DNA from: Deltaproteobacteria bacterium HGW-Deltaproteobacteria-14
GTDB lineage: Bacteria > Myxococcota_A > UBA9042 > PHBI01
NCBI GenBank assembly: GCA_002841945.1
Contig: PHBI01000060.1
Coordinates: forward strand, 1 to 33,416
Direction: 5' to 3'
DNA: 33,416 nucleotides
Of the stretch, positions 24,066 through 31,856 are shown piece after piece. The notes beneath the pieces are model-generated. The model was given only the letters and a program-made list of their open reading frames with translations, was not told where the DNA came from and did no database searches. A program made the position numbers and the translations under genes. Every line of letters begins with the position of its first letter. The stretch's first letter is position 1.

Positions 24066-24647
24066 ATGCAGCGGCAGCACGCCAACCACGAAGCGACAAC
24101 ACCACCAGCGCCGGCGACGGACCGCGGCGGCGCAGGCGCGTCGGCCGGGCGGCGGGCGGCCCTCGCGGGCCACGGGTTCGCCGAGCAGGAGGCGATGCTC
24201 GCCCCCGGCGGGGCGCTCTCCGGCGTCGTCCAGGCGAAGATCGAAGACCCGGCGCAGGAATGCGGGCCCAACAAGCAGCGCTACGCGGACCCCGCTCCCT
24301 ACGCGTGGTCCGTCTCCTACAAGCGCAGCGGCCTCGGCGAAGGGCACTTCGACAAGGGCGCGAAACAGGACGTGCAGGTCGAGGCGCGGTACGACTGGGC
24401 CATGATGAACTCGTCGAACAAGGAGCCCCGGGTGGAGATGCTCCAGGGGACCGTGACGTCGACCACCGAGGAAGGGCGCAAGCAGGTCGACAGCGACAAG
24501 GAGGAGGTCGTGTGCTCCGTAGCGGAGAACGCCGAGCGCTTCGCGAAGGCGGTGAAGCAGGGCGAGCTGTTCGCGCGCAAGGGCACGAGGGTGAAGTCGA
24601 AGGCCCCTCGGCGGACCGACGAGGCCGACGTCGAGAGGTGCGGATGA
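24066..24647 (+). CDS. Unknown protein with injection-system-cargo-like N-terminus
   Basis: A 193-residue protein without signal peptide. ATG 24066 follows a GGAGAGAGAG ribosome site. The N-terminal 33 residues are disordered (Pro, Gly, Ala, His). LAGHGFAEQEAMLAPG at 33-48 and VVQAKIE at 54-60 resemble, from memory, the N-terminal segment of proteins associated with extracellular contractile injection systems and DUF4157 proteins in myxobacteria (a hydrophobic GxxxQEAxLAP followed by VQxK). The remainder (61-193) is lysine- and glutamate-rich with three cysteines (ECG, VVCS, RCG) and is not recognised. It overlaps the lipoprotein gene by 4 nt. An effector with a linked lipoprotein is one reading; no toxin domain can be named. 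Confidence 0.65.
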   Translation: MQRQHANHEATTPPAPATDRGGAGASAGRRAALAGHGFAEQEAMLAPGGALSGVVQAKIEDPAQECGPNKQRYADPAPYAWSVSYKRSGLGEGHFDKGAKQDVQVEARYDWAMMNSSNKEPRVEMLQGTVTSTTEEGRKQVDSDKEEVVCSVAENAERFAKAVKQGELFARKGTRVKSKAPRRTDEADVERCG

Positions 24648-25087
24648 GCCGTGCCGGGCTGCTCCTCGCCCTCGTGGCGGTCTCCGTCACCGGCTGCGCG
24701 ACGGCGGACACCCGAGCCGAGGCCGACGCGGCCCGCGACCCGGGCGCCGCGATCGCGGTCGACGCGCCCCCGGCCGACCCGACGATGACGCGCAGCGACG
24801 GCTGCGGGAGCGTCCCCGACGGCTTCTCGTGGCCGGTCCTCGCCGGGGTGCTGAGCGCGACCGCCGACGCCGCGGGGACGCTGGTGCTGGTCGACCGCGG
24901 GAGCCTCAGCGGGGTCGCGCTGTGTCACCGCGCGGCGATCTGCTCGGGGGCCGTCCACGGGGTCGTCATCGGGGTCTCCGAGGGGCGGGCGGAGCTCCGG
25001 TTCGCCGTGCCGCCCACGGCGCTCGCCGGCTGCGACAACGCGATCATCTCGCGCGATCCCGACTCCGGGCCGGGCCCGAGGCCGTAG
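24644..25087 (+). CDS. Small lipoprotein of unknown function
   Basis: A 147-residue lipoprotein whose ATG 24644 overlaps the preceding stop (ATGA). The signal peptide MSRAGLLLALVAVSVTGC has lipobox VTGC and Cys18. A short acidic linker leads to a compact domain with four cysteines (DGCGSVP, ALCHRAAICSG, AGCDNAI), probably two disulfides. It is not recognised. Tight coupling to the preceding gene suggests a shared process; if that gene encodes an effector, this could be an immunity or surface partner, but nothing in the sequence proves this. Its 3' end overlaps the convergent SGNH hydrolase gene by 44 nt. Confidence 0.7.
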   Translation: MSRAGLLLALVAVSVTGCATADTRAEADAARDPGAAIAVDAPPADPTMTRSDGCGSVPDGFSWPVLAGVLSATADAAGTLVLVDRGSLSGVALCHRAAICSGAVHGVVIGVSEGRAELRFAVPPTALAGCDNAIISRDPDSGPGPRP

Positions 25088-26264
25088 CCTCGGCGCCACT
25101 CAACGCGACGAAGCCCCGGCGCAGCGACTCCGCGAGGACGTGGCGGGCGAGGCGCAGGTTGCCGGTGGAGTTGAGGCGCAGGCCGTTGTCGGTCTTGTCG
25201 CGGCGGCGGATGCCGAGGGGGCCGAAGGCGGCGTTGGAGTCGATCCAGGGGACGCCGTGGCGGCGCGAGAACTCGTCGATGAGCGCCCCGAAGACCTGCG
25301 AGGGGTAAGTCAGGAGCACCAGCTGGGCGCCGGCGGCGCGGCAGGCGTCGTGCATCTGGGCGAGATCGAACCACAGCATGTGCTCGACGAGGCCGAAGTC
25401 GCGCGAGACCCGGTCGGCGGCCTCGGTCAGGAGCCGGTAGCCGTCCGGGGAGAGCGCGGCGCGCGCGGCGTCGAGGACGCTCGCGTGGCCGGCGGGATCG
25501 AGGCGCTGGCGGGCGTGGCGGACCAGGTTGATGTCGTACTCGGTGACCTCGGCGCCGGGGCCGATGGCCTCGAAGTAGGCGCGGATGGCGGCGGCCGCGG
25601 CGGCGGGCTCGAGCCCGCCCCCCTCGAGGGCCGGCCAGGGGTCGGGCACCTCGCGCCGCATCGAGTGGCGCTGGGCGCCCTCGTAGGAGTCGAAGGGCTG
25701 CTCGCGGAAGTGCCGGTAGATGTCGGCCGGCGCCTCGACGGCCTCGCTCCAGCCCCCCTCGCGGGCGCCGAAGGTCCAGAACAGGAGCCGGTAGAGGTGG
25801 AGGTGCCACAGGCCGCGGTGCAGCAGGCGGCGGGCGCGCTCGACCGGCCCGGGGCGGTAGAGGCCGCGGGCGACGATGGCGTCGTAGGTGCCGCCGAGGG
25901 GGTTGTGGCGGTTGTTGATGCCGGCCATCACGTAGACGATCGCCGGGCGGTCGGCCGCGAGCCAGCCCGGGAGGTAGGCGGCCATGAGCGAGGAGCTCGC
26001 GCCCGGCCAGCCGCGGTTGACCACCCGAGCCCGGTCGCCGACGAGGGCCTGGAGGTGGCAGGGGTAGGACTCGCCCCGCGGGAGGTTGAGCCCGTAGGTG
26101 TTGCTATCGCCAACGCACAATAGCGTGGGATACCCGTCTGCAAACGACCTGCCGGCGGTCGCCGGCGCCGCTTTCTTGCGTTGCACCATGGTGGCGACGC
26201 GGAGCCCGAGCTCGACGGCGACGAGCGCGGCCAGGAGGGTGAGCAGGAGTGCGGTGGCGCTCAT
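25044..26264 (-). CDS. Membrane-anchored SGNH/GDSL-like hydrolase
   Basis: A 406-residue protein with an N-terminal membrane anchor (about 4-23) and an SGNH hydrolase fold outside the membrane. Block I reads VGDSNTYG with nucleophile Ser54, block II is NRGWPGASS (Gly85/Gly88) and block III is MAGINNRH (Asn117/118). At the position of the catalytic Asp-x-x-His (block V) it reads TDNGLRLNSTGN, so Arg363 appears to replace His. An insertion of about 150 residues separates blocks III and V. Such hydrolases, including carbohydrate esterases, often accompany carbamoyltransferase/SxtJ/DUF5989 cassettes, and this gene ends such a cassette here. Codons around Ser54 are more AT-rich than the surroundings. 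Confidence 0.78.
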   Translation of the reverse strand: MSATALLLTLLAALVAVELGLRVATMVQRKKAAPATAGRSFADGYPTLLCVGDSNTYGLNLPRGESYPCHLQALVGDRARVVNRGWPGASSSLMAAYLPGWLAADRPAIVYVMAGINNRHNPLGGTYDAIVARGLYRPGPVERARRLLHRGLWHLHLYRLLFWTFGAREGGWSEAVEAPADIYRHFREQPFDSYEGAQRHSMRREVPDPWPALEGGGLEPAAAAAAIRAYFEAIGPGAEVTEYDINLVRHARQRLDPAGHASVLDAARAALSPDGYRLLTEAADRVSRDFGLVEHMLWFDLAQMHDACRAAGAQLVLLTYPSQVFGALIDEFSRRHGVPWIDSNAAFGPLGIRRRDKTDNGLRLNSTGNLRLARHVLAESLRRGFVALSGAEATASGPARSRDRAR

Positions 26265-26270
26265 GGGGGC

Positions 26271-26501
26271 TCAGAACGGGTCGAGGTAGGAGGCGGGGCC
26301 GCGGGGCGGCGCGACCGGGCGCCAGTAGCCCTCGCCCGGTGGCGCGCGGCGTGGGCGGACGGCGGCGGCGAGGCGACCGACGAGGCCGGCCGGGAGCAGC
26401 ACGAGGGCGAACGCGAGCAGCAGCAGGAGCGCGGCGAGGAGCACGCCGAGGCCGCGCATGAGGGCGGCGGCGGCGCGCCCGAGCGGGGTGAGGGCGCCCA
26501 T
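26271..26501 (-). CDS. SxtJ-like small membrane protein
   Basis: A 76-residue membrane protein. ATG 26501 shares one base with the DUF5989 stop (TGATG), indicating translational coupling. A hydrophobic stretch of about 30 residues (LMRGLGVLLAALLLLLAFAL and onward) gives one long or two short membrane helices. The C-terminal tail GEGYWRPVAPPRGPASYLDPF resembles the W-R-P...S-Y/F-x-x-F end of SxtJ family proteins (best read as YWRPVAPPRGPASY). It is shorter than typical SxtJ (about 120-130), apparently lacking the first helices. SxtJ proteins occur beside carbamoyltransferases and have unknown function. Confidence 0.6.
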   Translation of the reverse strand: MGALTPLGRAAAALMRGLGVLLAALLLLLAFALVLLPAGLVGRLAAAVRPRRAPPGEGYWRPVAPPRGPASYLDPF

Positions 26502-26668
26502 CAGTGGAGCGTGTAGACCGTGGGGGCGGACAGGGGCTCGCCGGCGCGGCGCAGGAGGCGCGCGAGGGCGAGCGCCCCGAGGGCGGGGGCGAGCCAGAGG
26601 GCGCGGCGGCGCCAGCAGAAGCGGGCGAGCTCGCGGGTGACGCCCCGGCGCGGCGCGGCGCGGGTCAC
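26501..26668 (-). CDS. DUF5989 / SxtK-like membrane peptide
   Basis: A 55-residue protein starting at GTG 26668, overlapping the carbamoyltransferase stop by 4 nt. The pattern FCWRRRALWLAPALGALALA followed by a C-terminal SAPTVYTLH matches the DUF5989 family (R-x-K/R-x-W-W-L-x-P...A-P-F-I-Y-T-L). SxtK of saxitoxin clusters is of the same size. One membrane helix is expected. Its function is unknown, and it is nearly always found next to an O-carbamoyltransferase, as here. Confidence 0.75.
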   Translation of the reverse strand: MTRAAPRRGVTRELARFCWRRRALWLAPALGALALARLLRRAGEPLSAPTVYTLH

Positions 26669-28455
26669 GGGGTGGCCCCGGCGAGGTCCTTGGCGCACAG
26701 CACGTCTTCGAGCACGATGGCGTCCATGTCCGTGAAAAGAAAGCAGCTGTAGGCGTCGTCGGGGGTGCAGGCGATGGGCTCGCCGCGCACGTTGAGCGAG
26801 GTGTTCACCACGACAGGGTAGCCGGTTTGGGCGTCGAACGCCTCGATGATGCGGTGAAAGCGCGGCGACACCACGGCGTCGACGGTCTGGACCCGAGCGG
26901 AGTGGTCGACGTGGGTGACCGCGGGGATCTCGGACAGGCGCGCGTGGCGGCGGTCGAGGCCGGTCAGGCGGGCCTCGCCGGGGTCGAGGGGGACGCGGCG
27001 CGCGGGGGCGACGGGGACGGTGAGCAGCATGTAGGGGCTCGGGCGGTCGAGGTCGAAGAGCTCGTGGGCGCGGCTCGCGAGGACGGCCGGGGCGAAGGGG
27101 CGGAAGGCCTCGCGGCGCTTGATCTTGGCGTTGAGGAGCTCGCGCATCCGCGGGTGGCGCGGGTCGGCGAGGATCGAGCGGTTGCCGAGCGCGCGCGGGC
27201 CGAACTCCATCTGGCCGTGGAAGTGGCCGACCACCTGGCCGGCGGCGAGGCGGCGGGCGACCTCGGCGCACAGCGCGCCCTCGTCGTCGAACACGCGGTA
27301 GTCGGCGCGGGCGCGGTCGAGGGTCGCGAGGACGGCGGCGCGGTCGAAGCTCGGGCCGAGGAGCGAGCCGCGCTGGGCGTCGGGGCGCTGGGGGACGCGC
27401 GGGTGGTCGAGGAGCTGGTGCCAGACCAGCAGCGCCGCGCCGAGGGCGCCGCCGGAGTCGGTCGCCGCGGGCTGGATCCAGACCTCGTCGAAGGCGCCGT
27501 CGCGCACGACCTTGCCGTTGGCGACGCAGTTCAGCGCGACGCCGCCGGCGAGGCACAGGCGCCGCTGGCCGGTCACCGCGCGCACGTGCCGCGTGACGCG
27601 CAGCACGATGTCTTCGGTGACCCGCTGGATGCTGGCGGCGATGTCGATGGTGCGCTGCGTGATCTCGGACTCGGGGACGCGCGGCGGCCCACCGAACAGG
27701 CGGTGAAAGCGCGGCGAGGTCATGGTGCGCCCGGCGCGGTAGGCGAAGTAGCGCTGGTCGAGGCGAAACGAGCCGTCCGCGCGCAGATCGACGAGGTGCT
27801 CGCGGATGAGGTCGGCGAAGCGGGGCTCGCCGTAGGGGGCGAGGCCCATGAGCTTGTACTCGCCGCCGTTGACGCGAAAGCCGGCGTACTGGGTGAACGC
27901 GGCGTAGAGGAGACCTATCGAGTCGGGGAAGCGAAGCTCGTGGTCGAGGGTGAGGCGGTTGCCGCGGCCGGCGCCGAAGCTGGTGGTGGCCCACTCGCCG
28001 ACGCCGTCCATGGTGAGGATGGCGGCCTCGTCGAAGGGGGACGGGAAGAAGGCCGAGGCGGCGTGGGACTCGTGGTGGGCGGGGTAGTAGAGCGGGCCGC
28101 GCCAGCGCGCGCCCAGCGCTCGGTCGAGGGCGGCGCGGACGTCGAGCTTGTCGCCGAGCCAGCTCGGCATGGCGCGCATGAAGGTCCCGAGGCCGCGCGG
28201 GGCGATGGCGGCGGTGGTGCGGAGGATGCGGTCGAGCTTGGACAGCGGCTTGTCGTAGAAGGCGACGGCGGCCAGATCGGCGGGGCGGGCGCCGGCGGCT
28301 TCGAGGCACCACGCGATGGCGGCCTCGGGGAAGCGCGCGTCGTGCTTGACGCGGGTGAAGCGCTCCTCCTGCGCGGCGGCGATGATCTCGCCGTCGCGCA
28401 CCAGCGCCGCGGCGCTGTCGTGGTAGAGGGCCGATACCCCCAGGATCAGCGTCAT
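26665..28455 (-). CDS. NodU/CmcH/SxtI-type O-carbamoyltransferase
   Basis: A 596-residue carbamoyltransferase transferring the carbamoyl group of carbamoyl phosphate to a hydroxyl via a carbamoyl-adenylate. The N-terminal Kae1-like domain has LGVSALYHDSAAAL with metal-ligand candidate His12, the pair AHHESHAASAFF (His127/128/131), and TMDGVGEW with Asp150. GGVALNCVANGKV marks the nucleotide site. The C-terminal YrdC-like domain contains MEFGPRALGNRSILADPR and VNTSLNVRGEPI, both family hallmarks. It heads the four-gene cassette with DUF5989, SxtJ-like and SGNH genes. A gap of 142 nt separates it from D2. No clear Shine-Dalgarno is present; a CTAGAG about 9 nt upstream could be a -10 of a leaderless transcript. 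The substrate is unknown. Confidence 0.93.
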   Translation of the reverse strand: MTLILGVSALYHDSAAALVRDGEIIAAAQEERFTRVKHDARFPEAAIAWCLEAAGARPADLAAVAFYDKPLSKLDRILRTTAAIAPRGLGTFMRAMPSWLGDKLDVRAALDRALGARWRGPLYYPAHHESHAASAFFPSPFDEAAILTMDGVGEWATTSFGAGRGNRLTLDHELRFPDSIGLLYAAFTQYAGFRVNGGEYKLMGLAPYGEPRFADLIREHLVDLRADGSFRLDQRYFAYRAGRTMTSPRFHRLFGGPPRVPESEITQRTIDIAASIQRVTEDIVLRVTRHVRAVTGQRRLCLAGGVALNCVANGKVVRDGAFDEVWIQPAATDSGGALGAALLVWHQLLDHPRVPQRPDAQRGSLLGPSFDRAAVLATLDRARADYRVFDDEGALCAEVARRLAAGQVVGHFHGQMEFGPRALGNRSILADPRHPRMRELLNAKIKRREAFRPFAPAVLASRAHELFDLDRPSPYMLLTVPVAPARRVPLDPGEARLTGLDRRHARLSEIPAVTHVDHSARVQTVDAVVSPRFHRIIEAFDAQTGYPVVVNTSLNVRGEPIACTPDDAYSCFLFTDMDAIVLEDVLCAKDLAGATP

Positions 28456-28597
28456 GCGGGTGGCTCTAGCGCTCCCGGCGTGCCGCGTCCAGTCCACCGC
28501 GCGCCCGACCTCGCCCGGCCGGCGCCGCAGCTGTGCGGGCGGGGAGCCCGCGGCCCCTCGATCGCCGCGCTCGGGCGGTGCGGTGACGCCGAACGCG

Positions 28598-29953
28598 TCA
28601 GATATAGCTCGCGCGGTCGCCGAGGACGTTGGAGATGCGGTCGACGAGGTGCAGGGCGCCGCGGAAGCCGAGGAACGGCGCGTCGGAGGTGTAGTGCACG
28701 TCGCGCATCGGGTAGCCGAACTCCAAGAAGGCGGCGTCGGGGGGCACCAGCTGCCGGGTGTCCGAGCAGCCGATGATGAGGTCGATGCCGCGCTCACCGC
28801 GGCCGATGTCGTTGTCGACCCCGACCCGGGGCTGCCAGGTGATCTCCACCGGGAGCTGGCGGCCCCACTCCTCGTCGGGCCGGAAGCCCTTCTTGTCCTG
28901 GGCGTAGGCCGTCAGCTCGACCAGCTCCATCGCGAGCAGGCGCGTCAGCTCGGCGATCCCCGGCATCAGGTACGGGTCGCCGTGAAACGCCACCGTACGG
29001 AACTGGAGGCGCTTCGGGATGAGCCACTCCCAAGCGCGGGCGACGGTCCGCAGCTCGCCCTCGAGGAAGCGCTCGGCCGCCGCCTCGACGCCGGCCGACT
29101 CGGCCAGCGCCCGCACGAAGCGCTCGGTCGCCTCGGGGCCGAGCGGCAGGTCCACCTCGACGAGGTTCGCGCCGGACCGCCGGGCGAGCTTCTTCGCCGC
29201 CTTACGGCCGTAGGGGAGGCTGACGACGTGGCCCGCCTCGAACGCCTTGCCGAGATCCTCGTAGCGCTCGCCGTCGAGCCAGACGCTGACGAGCTCGAGG
29301 CCGATGCCCGCGCACAGGCGCCGCAGCTCGCGGAGGTTGCCGCGCAGGTCCTCCTCGTTGCGGTGCATCAGGTGGCCGACGACGGCGACCTTCTTCGGGT
29401 CGATCTCCGGCTCGGGGAAGCCCGGGTCGAAGTCCTTGGCGATCTGGAACAGGAAGTCGGCGTAGCCGTCGAGCCAGTCGCGATCGAGGGACCGGTCGGG
29501 CAGGTTCACGATGGGGACGTTCGTCTCGACGAGGACCTGCGCCATCAGGCCGTCGTAGTCGGTGCCGGTCATCGACGCCATCGGCATCGAGCCGAGGAAG
29601 ATCACGTCGGGCACCTCGCTCGCCGCCATCATGCGCATGACCGCGGAGAAGCGGGCGTCGCTGCCGCCGATGATGGTGTTGGGGTGCACGTCGGTGTGCA
29701 TCACGCGGTGAAAACCCGAGACGTCGAGCAGGCTCGAGAACCAGTCGTGGGCGCCGAAGACGTGCTCGGCCTTGTGGAAGCCGCAGTTGGGGCCGTCGAC
29801 CAGCAGGTACGCGTCCTTGATGGCGTTCACGCCGAAGTACGTGCCGTGCAGGTACGGATAGCTGAGGCGCCGCGTGAACTTGTCGAGGCGGCTCTCCTTC
29901 TTGTGGCAACCGCCACCGACGGGGAGCGGGGCGGGCTTCGGCAGTGTGCTCAT
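28598..29953 (-). CDS. Nitrogenase component 1-like protein D2 (two Cys lost)
   Basis: A 451-residue paralogue of D1. ATG 29953 overlaps the K2 stop by 4 nt, with GGAGG 7 nt upstream. The shared pattern is clear: SYPYLHG, VDGPNCGFHKAEHVFGAHD, MHRNEEDLRGNLRELRRL and C-terminal FLEFGYP...PFLGFRGA. Of the three cysteines in D1, only Cys57 (GPNC) remains; the first is Leu30 and the third Ser122 (GSMPM). A separate Cys16 lies in a Gly-rich N-terminal segment (VGGGCHKKE). Loss of two ligands means it cannot hold the same cluster in the same way. A scaffold, regulatory or altered-cluster role next to K2 is possible. Not recognisable as NifE/N, BchN/B or CfbD. Confidence 0.8.
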   Translation of the reverse strand: MSTLPKPAPLPVGGGCHKKESRLDKFTRRLSYPYLHGTYFGVNAIKDAYLLVDGPNCGFHKAEHVFGAHDWFSSLLDVSGFHRVMHTDVHPNTIIGGSDARFSAVMRMMAASEVPDVIFLGSMPMASMTGTDYDGLMAQVLVETNVPIVNLPDRSLDRDWLDGYADFLFQIAKDFDPGFPEPEIDPKKVAVVGHLMHRNEEDLRGNLRELRRLCAGIGLELVSVWLDGERYEDLGKAFEAGHVVSLPYGRKAAKKLARRSGANLVEVDLPLGPEATERFVRALAESAGVEAAAERFLEGELRTVARAWEWLIPKRLQFRTVAFHGDPYLMPGIAELTRLLAMELVELTAYAQDKKGFRPDEEWGRQLPVEITWQPRVGVDNDIGRGERGIDLIIGCSDTRQLVPPDAAFLEFGYPMRDVHYTSDAPFLGFRGALHLVDRISNVLGDRASYI

Positions 29954-31845
29954 TGAAACGCCTCCAGGCGGACCTTCGAGGTCGGGCGGGGGCGCGCGAG
30001 GTAGCGGCCCAGACGCCCGTAGAACGACGACTCGCACAGCCGCAAGAGGCGCGCGGCCGAGCGGAGCGCGCCCTCGGGCCCCATCTCGAAGGCGTGCGAC
30101 GAGACCGGCGACTTCCCAGCCGAGGTGATGCGGTGATCGTAGAGGTAGTCGCTGAACACCAGATCGAGCTCGTCCGACGCGAGCCACGCGTCGAGCTCGG
30201 CCTGCTCGGTGAACCAGGTGAAGTGCAGGTGAGCGGGGTCGGTGACCATCCCGCCGAGCGCCGCCTCGAGGTCCGCGCGCAGGTGCTCGCCGTCGTCGAA
30301 GACGGCGAAGCGGACCGGGAAGCCCAGCTCCTCGAGGGTGGCGAGGACCGGCAGCGAGAAGAAGCGCGCGGGCTCGGTGAAGCGCGTCACGTCGGGCGGC
30401 TCGATGATGAAGCCGAAGCCGTGGCGGGCGGCGCGCGCGCGGAGCGGGGCGAGCTGGTCCTGCATCGCCGCGGACACGGCGCCCACGTGGGCGGCGGCGC
30501 GCTCGGCGTCCTCGGCGGACAGCGGCAGCGCGGCGGCGACCGACTCGAGCCAGCGTATCGCCGGGGCCACGCCGAAGGGCGGCGCGAGGCGGTGGGTGGT
30601 CATGCCCTCGAGGGTGCCGAAGCAGAAGTCGACCATCGGCTGCCAGTCGGCGTTCTCGAGCATGATCTGGACCCCCGCCTGGCGGTACGCGTCCATCATC
30701 GGCGGCGACATCTTGGGGACGGTCCGGCAGTGGACGCGCACCCCCATCGCGGCGAGGTGGTCGAGCAGGTCGTCGAGCCCGTCGCCCTCGGGGAAGCCGA
30801 CGAGGTTGACGAGCTGCGGATCGGGCTCGACCCGCGGGGCGGCGAGCAGGCGCTTCTGCATCGCCTCGATGTGCGCGCCGTACGGGTGCACGTCGTACTG
30901 GGCGGTCAGGATGATGGGGAACTTCGCCTTCTTGCGCTCCTCGGTGACGAGGAACTCGACGTCGTCGCCGTTCATCAGCGGCACGCAGGTGCAGTTGAGC
31001 TGGATGAGCTCGGGCGGGATCTCCTGCTCCTCGCGGAGCGTCTCGAGGAGATCGGCGAGGCGGTTGGTGCCGCCGGTGATGACGTCCATGTCGTGCAGAT
31101 CGGTCACCAGATCGTAGCCGCGCGGGCCGCCCTCTCTCCCCTCGTCCGCGGGACGCTCGCCCGCCCGGCCCGCGCGCATCCGGCCGCGCGCGGTGTTGGC
31201 GTTGTGCTGACCGCGGAGCCACGGGGAGCGCCACGGGAGGTTGAGGAAGTCGCCGACCCCGACGAACTGGCACTCGAAGTCGCCGTGCTCGATCTGCACC
31301 CACGGCAGGTCGACCTGGACCGCCGAGTCGCGGGCGCGCTTGATCTCCGAGGTCATCAGGAAGATGCGCCAGCGGTCCGGGTGGCCCCAGCTCTCCTGCA
31401 GGCCGCGGTGCAGATCCGGCGGGTCGATGGGGTCGGGCGCGTGGGAGGCGTCGCCGGAGCCATCGTGGGCGCCGACCGGGAGGAGCTTCGGGAGCCGGTC
31501 GGCCATCGCGCCGAGGGTGTCGAAGGTCACCTTGGCGAGGCGCTTCTGCAGGTGCGCGGCGAGCTGGGCGACCACCGCCGGGGGGCGGTCGGAGCCCTGA
31601 TAGCGGAGATCGAGGCGCTCGGTGCGGGCGAACGCGGGCTCGCTATCGTTGCGTTGCGATATCTCGAGACGCGTCGCCCATCCCGGTCCCTCGAGTCGAA
31701 TCTGGACCCGGTCCCCTTCGCGGTTGCGAGAGAGGTCGAGGGCGCGCAGGGCGCCGTCCGGGGCCTGCGGCCAGCGGAGGCCGAGGACCTTGCAGGCGGC
31801 TTGCTCGTGCGCCGCCTGGGCGGACGAGGGGGCGGTGTCGCGCAT
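29950..31845 (-). CDS. Nitrogenase component 1-like protein K2 with extra N-terminal domain
   Basis: A 631-residue paralogue of K1 from ATG 31845, with GGAG 9 nt upstream. Residues 15-125 match the extra domain of K1 (KVLGL, LDLRYQG, HLQKRLAKVTFDTL), followed by a linker to about 145. EHGDFECQF carries Cys191 and NCTCVPLMNGDD carries Cys285/287, matching Cys217 and Cys298 of K1; the extra K1 Cys227 is Asn202 here. An Arg/Gly-rich insertion (about 210-245) follows the first cysteine region. Later shared segments include DMDVITGGTNRLADLLE and EQAELDAWLAS. It is translationally coupled to D2 and diverges from the radical SAM gene. The open frame extends upstream to 32262, but that part is non-coding by composition. 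Confidence 0.8.
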   Translation of the reverse strand: MRDTAPSSAQAAHEQAACKVLGLRWPQAPDGALRALDLSRNREGDRVQIRLEGPGWATRLEISQRNDSEPAFARTERLDLRYQGSDRPPAVVAQLAAHLQKRLAKVTFDTLGAMADRLPKLLPVGAHDGSGDASHAPDPIDPPDLHRGLQESWGHPDRWRIFLMTSEIKRARDSAVQVDLPWVQIEHGDFECQFVGVGDFLNLPWRSPWLRGQHNANTARGRMRAGRAGERPADEGREGGPRGYDLVTDLHDMDVITGGTNRLADLLETLREEQEIPPELIQLNCTCVPLMNGDDVEFLVTEERKKAKFPIILTAQYDVHPYGAHIEAMQKRLLAAPRVEPDPQLVNLVGFPEGDGLDDLLDHLAAMGVRVHCRTVPKMSPPMMDAYRQAGVQIMLENADWQPMVDFCFGTLEGMTTHRLAPPFGVAPAIRWLESVAAALPLSAEDAERAAAHVGAVSAAMQDQLAPLRARAARHGFGFIIEPPDVTRFTEPARFFSLPVLATLEELGFPVRFAVFDDGEHLRADLEAALGGMVTDPAHLHFTWFTEQAELDAWLASDELDLVFSDYLYDHRITSAGKSPVSSHAFEMGPEGALRSAARLLRLCESSFYGRLGRYLARPRPTSKVRLEAFQ

Positions 31846-31856
31846 GGATTGTCGCT

